Positions 52,904 to 62,345 of a stretch of DNA of 64,000 nt are shown one piece after another; the stretch's first letter is position 1; each line of letters starts with the position of its first letter. Source of the DNA: Kordiimonas pumila (GTDB lineage: Bacteria; Pseudomonadota; Alphaproteobacteria; Sphingomonadales; Kordiimonadaceae). The DNA lies in the NCBI RefSeq assembly GCF_015240255.1, contig NZ_CP061205.1, positions 3,706,501 through 3,770,500 of the forward strand. The letters run 5' to 3'. Both the position numbers and the translations under genes were made by a program. The notes under the pieces were generated by a model. That model made no database searches and had not been told where the DNA came from. It worked only from the letters and a program-made list of their open reading frames with translations.

Positions 52904-54334
52904 GTGCCGTTCCGCGATACATATACACCTGAGCAGGCTTTCCTAGATTTAGGCCAAGGCTACGGCGACGAAGTAGCCGCAGCCAATTTCCCAAAAACGA
53001 TTCTACGCTATAGAAACAACCGGGCTGCAGAAACCCTTGGGCTTGAAGTTTTAAGTGATGATGAATGGATCAGCCACTTTGGCCACTTTAAACCCCTGCC
53101 CGGCAACCTGATGGCCCCCATTGCCCAGCGCTATCACGGCCATCAGTTCCGCACCTATAACCCGGATATAGGCGATGGGCGCGGTTTTCTGTTTGCACAG
53201 ATGCGCGACACAGGGGACCGCCTGATGGACCTTGGCACAAAAGGTAGCGGCACCACGCCTCACAGCAGGTCTGGGGATGGCCGCCTAACCCTGAAAGGCG
53301 GCGTACGCGAAATTTTAGCAACTGAAATGCTAGAAGCACTTGGCGCTTATACAAGCCGTACTTTTTCCGTTATTGAGACCGGTGAAAGCCTGCACCGGGG
53401 GGATGAGCCTTCCCCTACGCGCTCAGCGGTTATGGTGCGCCTAAACCACGGCCATATTCGCATTGGCACTTTTCAGCGCCATGCTTTTTTCTCTGATAAA
53501 GAACGGCTGATTAAGCTGGTTGATTATTGCCTGAAATATTATTACGGAACCGAACCAAAAGGTAGTGAGGCTGACAGGGCGCTTGAGTTTCTCAGTAAGG
53601 TCAGTGCCCGAGTTGCTATTCAAGCCGCTGACCTAATGGCCGCAGGCTTTGTGCACGGGGTTTTAAATACTGATAATATCAACATAACCGGTGAGATATT
53701 CGATTTTGGTCCTTGGCGCTTCCTACCCACGATGGAGCTTGGTTTTACTGCCGCCTACTTTGACCAGACCGGGCTTTATGCCTTTGGCCAGCAACCTGAC
53801 GCCCTGCACTGGAATATATACCAACTTGGCGGCGCACTCGCTGATATTGCAGAAGAAGAGGCCCTGAAGGAGGCCCTTGCCCCTTTCCCAAGCATCTACC
53901 TTGCAGCTATCCGTGAAAAACTGCTGAAACGGCTGGGAATAAAAACAAAAGGCGATACTGAAGATGATGCCTTGCTCACCAAAGTAAACGAATTTATGGC
54001 GACAGAGAAATTCCCGTATGAGCGCTTTTTCTATGACTGGTACGGCGGCGCAGCCAGCACAGCACGTGCTGAGGCCAGCCCGCATGCAGGCCAATATAAC
54101 GACGCTCAATATGCTGAGTTAAAAGCCATGCTTTCAAGCTATGCCCCTTTAAACCCAACAGCACTTGAGCATACTTATTTCAAGGGCAATACCCCCTGCA
54201 CCATGCTGATCGACGAGGTAGAAAGCCTGTGGGCCCATATTGCCGAGCGCGATGACTGGCAGCCACTTTACGCAAAGATTGATGCCATCCGCGAAATGGG
54301 TGAAGCGCTTAACCTCATCGCCGGACAAGAGTAA
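52904..54334 (+). CDS. selO: SelO/YdiU protein adenylyltransferase
   Basis: 476 residues starting with GTG at 52904, directly after the nitroreductase stop, so translation is coupled. It has the pseudokinase-like core: YHGHQFRTYNPDIGDGR (near 86), DLGTKGSGTTPHSRSGDGR (near 107), and VHGVLNTDNINITGEIFDFG (near 250), which holds the catalytic Asn and Asp. SelO transfers AMP from ATP to Ser/Thr/Tyr of redox proteins such as glutaredoxin and sucA. The C-terminus has no final Cys or selenocysteine motif as in E. coli, and the last 100 residues look diverged. Confidence 0.92.
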   Translation: MPFRDTYTPEQAFLDLGQGYGDEVAAANFPKTILRYRNNRAAETLGLEVLSDDEWISHFGHFKPLPGNLMAPIAQRYHGHQFRTYNPDIGDGRGFLFAQMRDTGDRLMDLGTKGSGTTPHSRSGDGRLTLKGGVREILATEMLEALGAYTSRTFSVIETGESLHRGDEPSPTRSAVMVRLNHGHIRIGTFQRHAFFSDKERLIKLVDYCLKYYYGTEPKGSEADRALEFLSKVSARVAIQAADLMAAGFVHGVLNTDNINITGEIFDFGPWRFLPTMELGFTAAYFDQTGLYAFGQQPDALHWNIYQLGGALADIAEEEALKEALAPFPSIYLAAIREKLLKRLGIKTKGDTEDDALLTKVNEFMATEKFPYERFFYDWYGGAASTARAEASPHAGQYNDAQYAELKAMLSSYAPLNPTALEHTYFKGNTPCTMLIDEVESLWAHIAERDDWQPLYAKIDAIREMGEALNLIAGQE

Positions 54335-54439
54335 ATACAAGTACCATTAGCGGTGTTTGACCGTGATACGATTAAAGCGCCATGTGCCTTTGAACACGGC
54401 TTCGTCAACGCTATGGCTAAAGCCACTAGGCTTCAGTAT

Positions 54440-54649
54440 CTAATTATCCTCAGCAAGGGTATGCGCCACAATAGCATTGGCATGCCCATGCCCCATTCCG
54501 TGCTGTTCTTTCAACATAGCTACCAGTTGCATATGCTTGGCAGGCTGCGCCGCACGCACCAGCTCCTTCCAGTCTGAAATTGGGCGACCATACTTCTTCT
54601 CAATGGAAGGAAAGTAGGATGCCGGGCCTTTAATCTTATCTTCGCTCAT
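54440..54649 (-). CDS. DUF4287 small protein
   Basis: 69 residues. The sequence begins SEDKIKGPASYFPSIEKKYG, continues RPISDWKELV, and ends with the segment QHGMGHGHANAIVAHTL, the DUF4287 pattern. The function is not known. It is monocistronic and convergent with selO. The N-terminal methionine lies at the first ATG after the stop of no upstream gene, so the start is clear. Confidence 0.8.
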   Translation of the reverse strand: MSEDKIKGPASYFPSIEKKYGRPISDWKELVRAAQPAKHMQLVAMLKEQHGMGHGHANAIVAHTLAEDN

Positions 54650-54791
54650 GATTAAACGGTATTAAAACCGCCCCTTTATGTTACCGAATCCTGGTGGCGC
54701 AACCTATGAATTCACTTGAGATAGTGCCACTTTTTCTGCAGCGTACTTCTAAAAAAACCACATGAAAACCAAATTTTTTTCAAGTCATAGA

Positions 54792-55205
54792 TTACTTGAA
54801 AGCTTCTTCCAGCACCTCAACTGGTAACAGCACGCTGCCATGCCTGCCGGGGTGGTCATGCACGGGGGCAAGCAATGCCAAATCAGCCCACTTTTCAGGG
54901 AAATCGGCTTCCCCTGTTTTCACCATATGGCGGAATCGTGATGCAATACCTGCAAACTCGCTTGCGGTTAGACCCATGATATGCTGGCCAAAAATAGCGG
55001 CTGACGCCTGCCCAAGGGCACAGGCTTTCACTTCCTGCCCATAAGCGGTGATAACGCCTTCTTCAACAAGGGCATCTGCATTTATCCGGCTACCGCAAAC
55101 ACGGCTGGTTTTTGTAATATGCAAAATACCCTCACCCTCAAGTCGAGCGGTATGAGGAATTTTTGTGGTCCACCGCAAAATATCGGTCGTATAAAGTTCA
55201 GCCAT
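54792..55205 (-). CDS. IscU/NifU-like Fe-S scaffold protein, alphaproteobacterial form
   Basis: 137 residues. Two of the three cluster-binding cysteines are present: SRVCGSR (near 37) and VKACALGQAS (near 62). The third, usually near residue 106 in classical IscU, is replaced by histidines in HDHPGRHGSVLLP. The same change is common in this alphaproteobacterial subfamily. It may assemble or carry iron-sulfur clusters, but no iscS, sufS or hscA lies nearby. It is divergent from folE. Confidence 0.85.
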   Translation of the reverse strand: MAELYTTDILRWTTKIPHTARLEGEGILHITKTSRVCGSRINADALVEEGVITAYGQEVKACALGQASAAIFGQHIMGLTASEFAGIASRFRHMVKTGEADFPEKWADLALLAPVHDHPGRHGSVLLPVEVLEEAFK

Positions 55206-55512
55206 AAATAATCCATGAGCACTAACAAGTGCTGTTATTTAAGGTGCCACCCGCAGAAATCCAAGAGGAATAACGTATCTGTGAGCAATATATTTCATAA
55301 CATAGCTTGTACTGCCCTTGCAGTATGCGATAATGCAGACCATATCAGTCATGAATTCAAACCATATATATATATATGGTTTTGGCTGAATTGGCGCTTT
55401 GATGCCAGATGGGCATACCTCCATCTGTGTGTCAGGCATAATTGGAAGGAGCAGTTTCGACTGTTTTTACCCGCTGCGCGGATAGCAGCACTATATTTGA
55501 AAGGAAATCCGA
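55206..55512. promoter_or_regulatory. folE upstream region with 24 bp AT palindrome
   Basis: This 307 bp divergent region has no gene. A perfect 24 bp palindrome at 55359-55382 has arms starting AAACCATATATA around an alternating TA core. It lies about 130 bp before the folE ATG and could be an operator or a cruciform-prone site. AAGGA before the folE ATG is the ribosome site. I see no known riboswitch. Confidence 0.5.
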
Positions 55513-56142
55513 ATGGATGCCGTACTTGAACGGATCAACCATGATCCCGAACTGAAGGTACTCCCGCAGGAAGAAGGTCACCGCCCCACACGGGCCGAGG
55601 CTGAAGCCGCGGTTCGCACGCTTATAAAATGGGCTGGTGATGACCCCTCCCGTGAAGGTCTTATTGACACCCCTAAACGCGTTGCAAAAGCATATGAAGA
55701 ATTTTTTGAGGGTTACAAAAAAGACCCGGCCGAAATTTTGTCGCGCACTTTTAGCGAAGTTGCCGGATACGACGACATGGTCGTGCTGCGTGGTATAAAA
55801 GTGGAAAGCCACTGCGAACACCATATGGTGCCAGTGTCTGGCACCGCCCATGTTGCCTATATGCCCAACGGCCACGTTGTTGGTATATCAAAGCTTGCCC
55901 GTATAGTTGAGGCCTTCGCCAAGCGCCTGCAAACACAGGAAACCATGACAGCCCAGATTGCAGACGCCATTGAAAAACACCTCGACCCCAAGGGGGTTGC
56001 TGTTGTTGTCGATGCAACGCACCAATGCATGACATGTCGGGGGGTAAAGCATGACGGTGTTTACACCATCACGCGGCAGTTTCGCGGCGTTTTCAAAGAA
56101 GCAGATCAGGAACGTCGTTTCTGGGATCTTGTAAGAGGCTAA
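55513..56142 (+). CDS. folE: GTP cyclohydrolase I
   Basis: 209 residues. It has ESHCEHHMVPVSGTAHVAY (zinc Cys-His and catalytic His), VVGISKLARIVEAFAKRLQ, and HQCMTCRGVKHDG (third zinc ligand), all typical of the FolE family. It converts GTP to dihydroneopterin triphosphate and formate, the first step of folate and tetrahydropterin synthesis. AAGGA lies seven bases before the ATG. A trypsin-like protease gene begins 4 bp after the stop. Confidence 0.96.
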   Translation: MDAVLERINHDPELKVLPQEEGHRPTRAEAEAAVRTLIKWAGDDPSREGLIDTPKRVAKAYEEFFEGYKKDPAEILSRTFSEVAGYDDMVVLRGIKVESHCEHHMVPVSGTAHVAYMPNGHVVGISKLARIVEAFAKRLQTQETMTAQIADAIEKHLDPKGVAVVVDATHQCMTCRGVKHDGVYTITRQFRGVFKEADQERRFWDLVRG

Positions 56143-56146
56143 TATC

Positions 56147-57025
56147 ATGACCACAAAGCCGCACACGGCGCTCTGTATGCGGCTTCTGGCTTGCCTCGTT
56201 TTCTTGTCGGTTTGTGTAAAAGCTAACGATGAACCCTACACGCGCAAAGATATCCCGTCTGATCAATTGCCCAACACCGTAGTTTCAAGCTTTCACCGCC
56301 GTGCTGTTGATAGTCACGAAGCGCCATGGAGGTCTATTGGCCGGGTGAATGTAGGGGGCCTTGTGCACTGTAGCGGCACCCTGATTGCGCCCAGCATTGT
56401 CTTAACTGCTGCCCACTGTCTTTTTGATGCCCGGCAACAAAAAATGGTTGTGCCCGGGACCGTGCATTTTCTAGCAGGCTATGCCAAAGGCGAATATATC
56501 GCGCACTCCCGTGTTACGCGTTATGTAACAAGCCCCGGCTTTGATGGTACCCGTGGTCCATCGCAAGAGAACCTCCCTTTTGACTGGGCCTTAATGACAC
56601 TTACCGATCCTCTTGGGGACATGGTGGGCTATATGGCACTTCACAGTAACCTAACCAACATTCCGCCTACCGAAAATGGTGCGCGCCCAAAGGTTAGCCT
56701 ACCCACAACACATGTAACAACGGCAGGATACCCTAAAGACCGTGCCCATGTGTTATCGCTTGAGGAAAACTGTGACATTAAAGCAGTACTCCATCTCGGT
56801 CATATTTTGATGACAGACTGCATCGCTATTCCAGGCGATTCTGGGGGTCCCATGATGCAACAGGAAAAGGGCGCGTGGGTTATTATTGGCACACAGACCG
56901 CAGCCACACAAATTGGCCGCACCCATGTGGGCGTGGGTGTATCCGCCCTTGCCTTCAGGCATGACCTAACACTTTTGCTGGCCGAAGAAGAGCAGAAATT
57001 CGCTACTATAGACGATAAAAATTAA
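56147..57025 (+). CDS. Secreted trypsin-like serine protease
   Basis: 292 residues. A signal peptide is visible (ALCMRLLACLVFLSVCVKA). The catalytic triad is complete: His in VLTAAHC (near 85), Asp in PFDWALMTL (near 145), and Ser in IPGDSGGPMM (near 230). It belongs to the chymotrypsin family S1, probably periplasmic or secreted. It sits 4 bp downstream of folE, so the two share a transcript, but I see no functional link. Confidence 0.93.
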   Translation: MTTKPHTALCMRLLACLVFLSVCVKANDEPYTRKDIPSDQLPNTVVSSFHRRAVDSHEAPWRSIGRVNVGGLVHCSGTLIAPSIVLTAAHCLFDARQQKMVVPGTVHFLAGYAKGEYIAHSRVTRYVTSPGFDGTRGPSQENLPFDWALMTLTDPLGDMVGYMALHSNLTNIPPTENGARPKVSLPTTHVTTAGYPKDRAHVLSLEENCDIKAVLHLGHILMTDCIAIPGDSGGPMMQQEKGAWVIIGTQTAATQIGRTHVGVGVSALAFRHDLTLLLAEEEQKFATIDDKN

Positions 57026-57086
57026 AGGCTTTTATTGCACACTATTTTGCATAGAATAGCGACGAAATGATTGCAGGACACACCCA

Positions 57087-57509
57087 ATGACCAAGCTAAA
57101 ATTTGCTGACAGAACAGACAAAAAAGCCGTGGAAACCGGCACTGGCTTTGCACCAAAGTTTGATGAAAACGGCCTAATACCTGTATTTACAACTTGTGCA
57201 ACCACAGGGCGTGCCCTTATGCAGGCATGGATGAATGCTGAGGCCATTTCCTGCACAATTGAAACCGGTGAAGCGCACTATTTTTCGCGCTCTCGCGGGG
57301 AACTCTGGCACAAGGGTGCAACATCCGGTGAGTTTCAAGTTGTGAAAGACTTCCGGGTAGACTGCGACCAAGATAGCCTATGGCTTGTCGTCGAACAAAA
57401 AGGTGGGAAATGCTGTCATGTCGGGCACGCAAGCTGCTTTTTTCGGAGTATTCCTGTGGGTGAAAAAATCACTGGCACGGTAAAGCTTGGCCTACCACCA
57501 ATAGCATAA
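57087..57509 (+). CDS. hisI: Phosphoribosyl-AMP cyclohydrolase
   Basis: 140 residues, with AGGA before the ATG. The family hallmarks are visible: [16 protein letters not shown] (metal-binding D residues and C) and [11 protein letters not shown] (zinc-binding Cys and His). It opens the purine ring of phosphoribosyl-AMP in the third step of histidine synthesis. It is the one-domain form without HisE. A HisN-type phosphatase lies at 16.7 kb. The 3' end is 10 bp from the end of a convergent gene. Confidence 0.95.
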   Translation: MTKLKFADRTDKKAVETGTGFAPKFDENGLIPVFTTCATTGRALMQAWMNAEAISCTIETGEAHYFSRSRGELWHKGATSGEFQVVKDFRVDCDQDSLWLVVEQKGGKCCHVGHASCFFRSIPVGEKITGTVKLGLPPIA

Positions 57510-57519
57510 CAAGCAAGCG

Positions 57520-59919
57520 CTAGGTTGCATCCGCATAGGTTTGCACATCAACAAGCAAATGCCCATACTCTTCTATTCTCTTGGGCTTACCCAGCAAGTA
57601 ACCCTGTACTTCATTACAGCCTTCAGAGCGCAAAATCGCATGCTGGATTTCGGTTTCCACACCTTCAGCAAGAACTGGCATGTTCAAGCCTCGCGCCAAA
57701 CCGATCATACCACGAATAATACTAAGAGACTGGTCATTTGCCTGCATTGCATGGATGAAAGACCGGTCAATCTTCAGCTTATCAAAAGGAAACTTCTGTA
57801 AATAAGCAAGGGATGAATAGCCTGTACCAAAATCGTCCATCGCCAGCTTTACACCCATAGCCCTTAGGCTTTTAAGAATTTTAAGAGCCTGCTCAGAATC
57901 CTGAATAAGAACACCCTCTGTTATCTCAAGCTCGAGCCTGCTGGCTGGTAAGTTTTTGACCTCAAGTGTTTCCCTAATAACATCAATCAACCCTTCCTGC
58001 TTAAACTGCACAGGGGACAGGTTGACCGCGATTGTAACAGCTACATCCCACTTTGCTGCCTCGCTAATAGCTTCTGATAAAATCCAATTACCAAGCTTAA
58101 TAATTTGGCTAGATTCTTCCGCGAGCGGGATAAACTCAACCGGGCTAATAAAGCCCAAGTCAGGATGGCACCATCTAACAAGTGCCTCAAAACCTGAAAG
58201 TAGCTTGCGCTGGCAATCATACTGCGGTTGGTATTCTAGGTATATTTCGCCGTTATCAATGGCCTTATCAAGATCACGCTTTAAGCGGCGTTTATAGACA
58301 ATATCTTTATCGAAATGATCTTCATAAAAACAATGGCTACAGCCATCAATCTGTTTGGCCTGCCGCATGGCCACTTCTGAACGGGCAAGCAAGCTTTCTG
58401 GATCTTGCCCTGTGCCCTCAGCTATAGCAATACCCATGCTTAACGTTATAGGAAGTGGACCTTCCCCTATCATGAGGGGCTGTTCCATTGCATGACAAAG
58501 CCTTTCAGCCATATCTGCAACAGCATCTGTGCGCCGTACATTCTGCATCATGACACAGAACTGATCTGCCCCAATACGCGCCACAGTATGCAAGCTGCGG
58601 GTTTCATTTTTCAATCGTTCCGCCACAAGCTTGAGGATTTCATCCCCAGTACCTGTACCATAAATAGCGTTCATTTCCTTGAAGCCGTCAATATCAAGAT
58701 AAAGCACTGCCATCATAGTGTTTTGGTCAGACAATAAGGTTGTTGCATGCTGCAATCTATCCATAAAAAGCTGACGGTTCATGAGATTTGTTAATATATC
58801 ATAGTTTGTAAGATGGTTGATTTTCTTTTCCGCAGCACGCCTTTCACTAAGGTCGCGGATTACAAGAACATAATTACTTAGGCCGGTCTCCACCTCAACT
58901 ACCCTGAAAAACAACTCAACAGGAATAACACGACCCTGTGCTGTTTTAAGCTGCATTTCCTCCATATGGACATGCGAAACAGCCAAGTCAGCAATACTGT
59001 CATTGTTTTGAAGATGCGGTATGCAGTCCCGCACATTCATACCCGCAATGTCCTGTAACGGTTTACCGTAAATCTCCAGAAAAGACTGATTGGCATTTCT
59101 AATATCACCGTTCCGGCCCATAACGACGATCGATTCAAGAGCCGCATCAGCAAGTTTACGGAAACGTGCAGCTTCATAGGTTTTATGGGCCACCATATTT
59201 TGCCCAGCAAACGTAAGTGCCAAACTAAACCCAAGGATAACCATTATAACAATGGCCACTGAAGCGACCAGAGCATCCTGTGATAAGGAGGAAACACTCG
59301 AAACAACAGTCGGGTCGTAAACTACTGTTAAACCAGACATCCCCGTGAAATGAAGGCCGCAAATCGCCAGTGTCATGAATAGCGCCGAACCAACAAATCG
59401 TCCTATGTGTCGTGTTCTGTGCATTAAAAGAAACGATACTGTAAAAAGCAAAAGCCCGAGCACAGTAGAAATAGCCACAAAGGCCGTATCATATTCAAGC
59501 CGCCCCTGAAGGTGCAACCCAGACATACCAAGATAATGCATCATGATAATGCCTGCACCAACTATAGCGCCCGCTATTACCCTATAAAACTTTTGTTGCC
59601 GGTAGGCCACAATCGCCAACCCAATGCCGGAAACACTGATAGCAAGAATAATAGAAGAAACTGTTGGTATAATATCATATGATACAGGCATGCCTGTATC
59701 ATAGGCGACAAGCGCAATAAAGTGTGTGGCCCATGCCCCACCACCAACAGTGATGGCTGTTAAAATAATCCATTTATCACGGTCACGCCCATGAGTATTA
59801 CGGGTGCGCTGCTGGAGCGAAATTGCAGTGAAAGATGCAAAAAAACAAACAAGCGCAGCTATAGCAAGAAAGCTGAAATCATGATCATATGCAATACACC
59901 GGTAAAACTGTTCTATCAT
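57520..59919 (-). CDS. MHYT-PAS-GGDEF-EAL cyclic-di-GMP protein
   Basis: 799 residues. Seven membrane helices (about 1-250) carry MHYT motifs: ATHFIAL, MMHYLGMSG and LHFTGMSG, which are thought to bind copper and sense oxygen, CO or NO. A PAS domain follows (about 265-375). The diguanylate cyclase domain has ARIGADQFCVMM, where GGDEF is changed to GADQF, so synthesis is probably lost. The EAL domain keeps GFEALVRW, ELEITEGVL and MDDFGTGYSSL, the metal-binding residues, so it probably hydrolyses cyclic-di-GMP. It may lower c-di-GMP in response to a gas or redox signal. Confidence 0.94.
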   Translation of the reverse strand: MIEQFYRCIAYDHDFSFLAIAALVCFFASFTAISLQQRTRNTHGRDRDKWIILTAITVGGGAWATHFIALVAYDTGMPVSYDIIPTVSSIILAISVSGIGLAIVAYRQQKFYRVIAGAIVGAGIIMMHYLGMSGLHLQGRLEYDTAFVAISTVLGLLLFTVSFLLMHRTRHIGRFVGSALFMTLAICGLHFTGMSGLTVVYDPTVVSSVSSLSQDALVASVAIVIMVILGFSLALTFAGQNMVAHKTYEAARFRKLADAALESIVVMGRNGDIRNANQSFLEIYGKPLQDIAGMNVRDCIPHLQNNDSIADLAVSHVHMEEMQLKTAQGRVIPVELFFRVVEVETGLSNYVLVIRDLSERRAAEKKINHLTNYDILTNLMNRQLFMDRLQHATTLLSDQNTMMAVLYLDIDGFKEMNAIYGTGTGDEILKLVAERLKNETRSLHTVARIGADQFCVMMQNVRRTDAVADMAERLCHAMEQPLMIGEGPLPITLSMGIAIAEGTGQDPESLLARSEVAMRQAKQIDGCSHCFYEDHFDKDIVYKRRLKRDLDKAIDNGEIYLEYQPQYDCQRKLLSGFEALVRWCHPDLGFISPVEFIPLAEESSQIIKLGNWILSEAISEAAKWDVAVTIAVNLSPVQFKQEGLIDVIRETLEVKNLPASRLELEITEGVLIQDSEQALKILKSLRAMGVKLAMDDFGTGYSSLAYLQKFPFDKLKIDRSFIHAMQANDQSLSIIRGMIGLARGLNMPVLAEGVETEIQHAILRSEGCNEVQGYLLGKPKRIEEYGHLLVDVQTYADAT

Positions 59920-60080
59920 GTTTTCAGTTACTCTTTAACAACACATCAAAAGATTCTATATAAACCCGATGCTAAGTTTTGCGCTCAATTCTGTCTTAAT
60001 CTTACAATATTAAGACACAGAAAATATTAAAATAATACTAATCACTACAAAAAATTGAAGTAATATAATCTCGATTAAGC

Positions 60081-61508
60081 ATGCACGCTAAGTCTAACAT
60101 GTTTAAAGGAATGAACTTCTTGGAAATTACTATACAAAAACAAAAGGCTATAAACCTTCTTGTGAATAAGTTTGCGGAACAAATTTCTTGTAACCCAGGC
60201 ATTCTTGAAAGCCATGGCCGCGACGAAAGCACCCATATCCCGATGCCCCCTGATGCGGTTTTCTTTGCACAATCAACAGAGGATATCGCTACAGCCGTTA
60301 AAATATGTGCCGAATACAACCTACCCATTATTCCATACGGCGCAGGCACGTCCCTTGAGGGGCATTTAACTGCTGTACATGGTGGCCTATCCATCGACAT
60401 GTCGCGTATGAACCGGGTCATTGCCGTTAATGAAAATGACATGGATGTGCGTATTGAAGCAGGCATTACCCGAAAAGACCTAAATGCCCACTTAAGGGAT
60501 AAGGGATTGTTTTTCCCTGTTGATCCCGGTGCGAACTGCACCTTAGGCGGCATGGTGGCAACCAGAGCCTCTGGCACCAATGCCGTAAAATACGGCACTA
60601 TCCGCGAGCAGCTTTTATCCCTTAAGGTTATAACAGCTTCCGGCGATATTATTGAAACGGGTACCCGGTCTAAAAAATCAGCCGCAGGGTATGACTTAAC
60701 CCACCTGTTTTGTGGCAGTGAAGGCACCCTCGGCATTGTCACAGAAATCAGCCTGAAGGTACACGGCATTCCTGAAAAGGTCGCCGCAGGCATATGCCGG
60801 TTCACAAGCCTTGAAAAGGCAGTAAATACTGTGATCAGTACAATCCAGATGGGCATTCCGGTTTCAAGGATAGAGCTTCTGGACACGCTTTCTGTCCGCG
60901 CAGTGAATGGATATTCAAAAACTGAATATCCAGAAGCCAATACTTTGTTTATTGAATTCAGCGGCTCTGAGGCCTCTGTCCAAGACCAAATTGAAAACTT
61001 TACCATGCTAGCCAGTGAATACGGCGGCACGCATGTTGAGTTTGCCGAAAATCAGGAAGACATAAACGCCCTTTGGCACGCTAGGCACCAACTGCTTTAT
61101 GCCACCCGCGCCTTATCCCCAGGCAAGAATTTTATCACCACAGACGTCTGTATACCTATATCAAGCTTGGCCGAATGCATCATCAAAACCCGTGCTGACC
61201 TTGATGCTTCAGGCCTGTTTGGCAGTATTGTTGGCCATGTCGGTGACGGTAATTTTCACACTATTATCCTTTATGACCCAGCGAAGCCTGCTGAACTGGA
61301 AATTGCAGAAAGCCTGAATAGACGCATGGTGAGACGTGCTATTGATATGGGTGGCACCTCAACAGGTGAACACGGTATCGGCACCGGCAAGCGCGAATTT
61401 TTAGTATGGGAACGCGAAAGCGCTATCCCTGTTATGCGCATGATAAAACAGGCGCTTGACCCCAAAAACATTATGAACCCCGGTAAGATATTTTTGGATA
61501 TCGCTTAA
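60081..61508 (+). CDS. FAD-linked oxidase, D-lactate dehydrogenase type
   Basis: 475 residues. The FAD-binding part has IPYGAGTSLEGHLTAVHGG (near 85), DPGANCTLGGMVATRASGTNAVKYG (near 150; PCMH-type fold) and the C-terminal TGEHGIGTGKREFL. This is the GlcD/D-lactate dehydrogenase branch, which oxidises D-2-hydroxy acids and passes electrons to cytochrome c or quinones. Several in-frame ATGs and a TTG lie at the start; I keep the first, but the start is uncertain by up to 13 codons. The next gene starts 1 bp after its stop. Confidence 0.9.
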   Translation: MHAKSNMFKGMNFLEITIQKQKAINLLVNKFAEQISCNPGILESHGRDESTHIPMPPDAVFFAQSTEDIATAVKICAEYNLPIIPYGAGTSLEGHLTAVHGGLSIDMSRMNRVIAVNENDMDVRIEAGITRKDLNAHLRDKGLFFPVDPGANCTLGGMVATRASGTNAVKYGTIREQLLSLKVITASGDIIETGTRSKKSAAGYDLTHLFCGSEGTLGIVTEISLKVHGIPEKVAAGICRFTSLEKAVNTVISTIQMGIPVSRIELLDTLSVRAVNGYSKTEYPEANTLFIEFSGSEASVQDQIENFTMLASEYGGTHVEFAENQEDINALWHARHQLLYATRALSPGKNFITTDVCIPISSLAECIIKTRADLDASGLFGSIVGHVGDGNFHTIILYDPAKPAELEIAESLNRRMVRRAIDMGGTSTGEHGIGTGKREFLVWERESAIPVMRMIKQALDPKNIMNPGKIFLDIA

Positions 61509-61509
61509 C

Positions 61510-62274
61510 ATGCTTTGGGAAAGCTTTATATGGGCAACATCTTCCAGTGTGCCATATGCACGCAGCGCTGGCCTAACGACAGAGATAGCAGGCATTGCCG
61601 GGCGCTATAAGCGCCATAAAGCCAGTTGGCAAACCCATTTAGAGAAATCAAAACAGCGCATAAGCCTTGCCCTTGAACACGCAGACTCACACAAGCCCTG
61701 TCTAGTCATGGGGGCGGGGCTATGCCTTGACATACCTCTTGAACATATTGCCCAGCACCCCGCAGGCTGCGTACTAATAGATGCCGTTCTCCCCCTTACA
61801 ACCAGATTAAAGCTGCTTCGATACCGTGCAATAGACTATAAACTTGCTGACATTACTGGCTTTCTAGCGCCTTTCTGGTCAAGCATAGAGGGCGATGAAA
61901 TACCGGCACCAACAACGGCACCTCTTCCTCTTAAAGGCTACGCCTGTGCGATTAGTCTCAATATACTATCGCAGTTGCCTCTGCCGTTTGCAGGTAGCCC
62001 GCCTAGCGGGGATACTGAATGCAAACTAACCGCCGCCATTCAAAAGGCCCATATGGATACATTGTTGGCAATGGATTGTCCTGTCCTCCTTATTACAGAT
62101 TATGACCGCAGGGAGACAACAGGCGGCACCCTAAAAACAATCCCGACTGTAGCGCCCCACTTACTGCCGGGAAACCCTGACCAAAGCTGGATATGGGACA
62201 TTGCTCCCTTGGGCGAAACTGGCCCAAATCAAATTGTTCAACTTAAAGTTGGTAGCTGGTACATAGAAAAATAA
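61510..62274 (+). CDS. Uncharacterised protein with Rossmann-like segment
   Basis: 254 residues; I do not recognise the family. The segment CLVMGAGLCLDIPLEHIA then GCVLIDAVLPLTTRLK (about residues 60-100) resembles the nucleotide-binding beginning of a SAM-dependent methyltransferase or oxidoreductase. The rest has no clear motif. No signal peptide or membrane segment is present. It starts 1 bp after the FAD-linked oxidase, so the two are probably coupled, and a hydroxyacylglutathione hydrolase gene follows after 71 bp. A link to D-lactate metabolism is possible. Confidence 0.65.
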   Translation: MLWESFIWATSSSVPYARSAGLTTEIAGIAGRYKRHKASWQTHLEKSKQRISLALEHADSHKPCLVMGAGLCLDIPLEHIAQHPAGCVLIDAVLPLTTRLKLLRYRAIDYKLADITGFLAPFWSSIEGDEIPAPTTAPLPLKGYACAISLNILSQLPLPFAGSPPSGDTECKLTAAIQKAHMDTLLAMDCPVLLITDYDRRETTGGTLKTIPTVAPHLLPGNPDQSWIWDIAPLGETGPNQIVQLKVGSWYIEK

Positions 62275-62345
62275 GTTCTGACTGGCAGACCACATGAATA
62301 GCCCTTATAATAGCGCCGAAACCTGTTTACACAGAAGGTGCCTTT

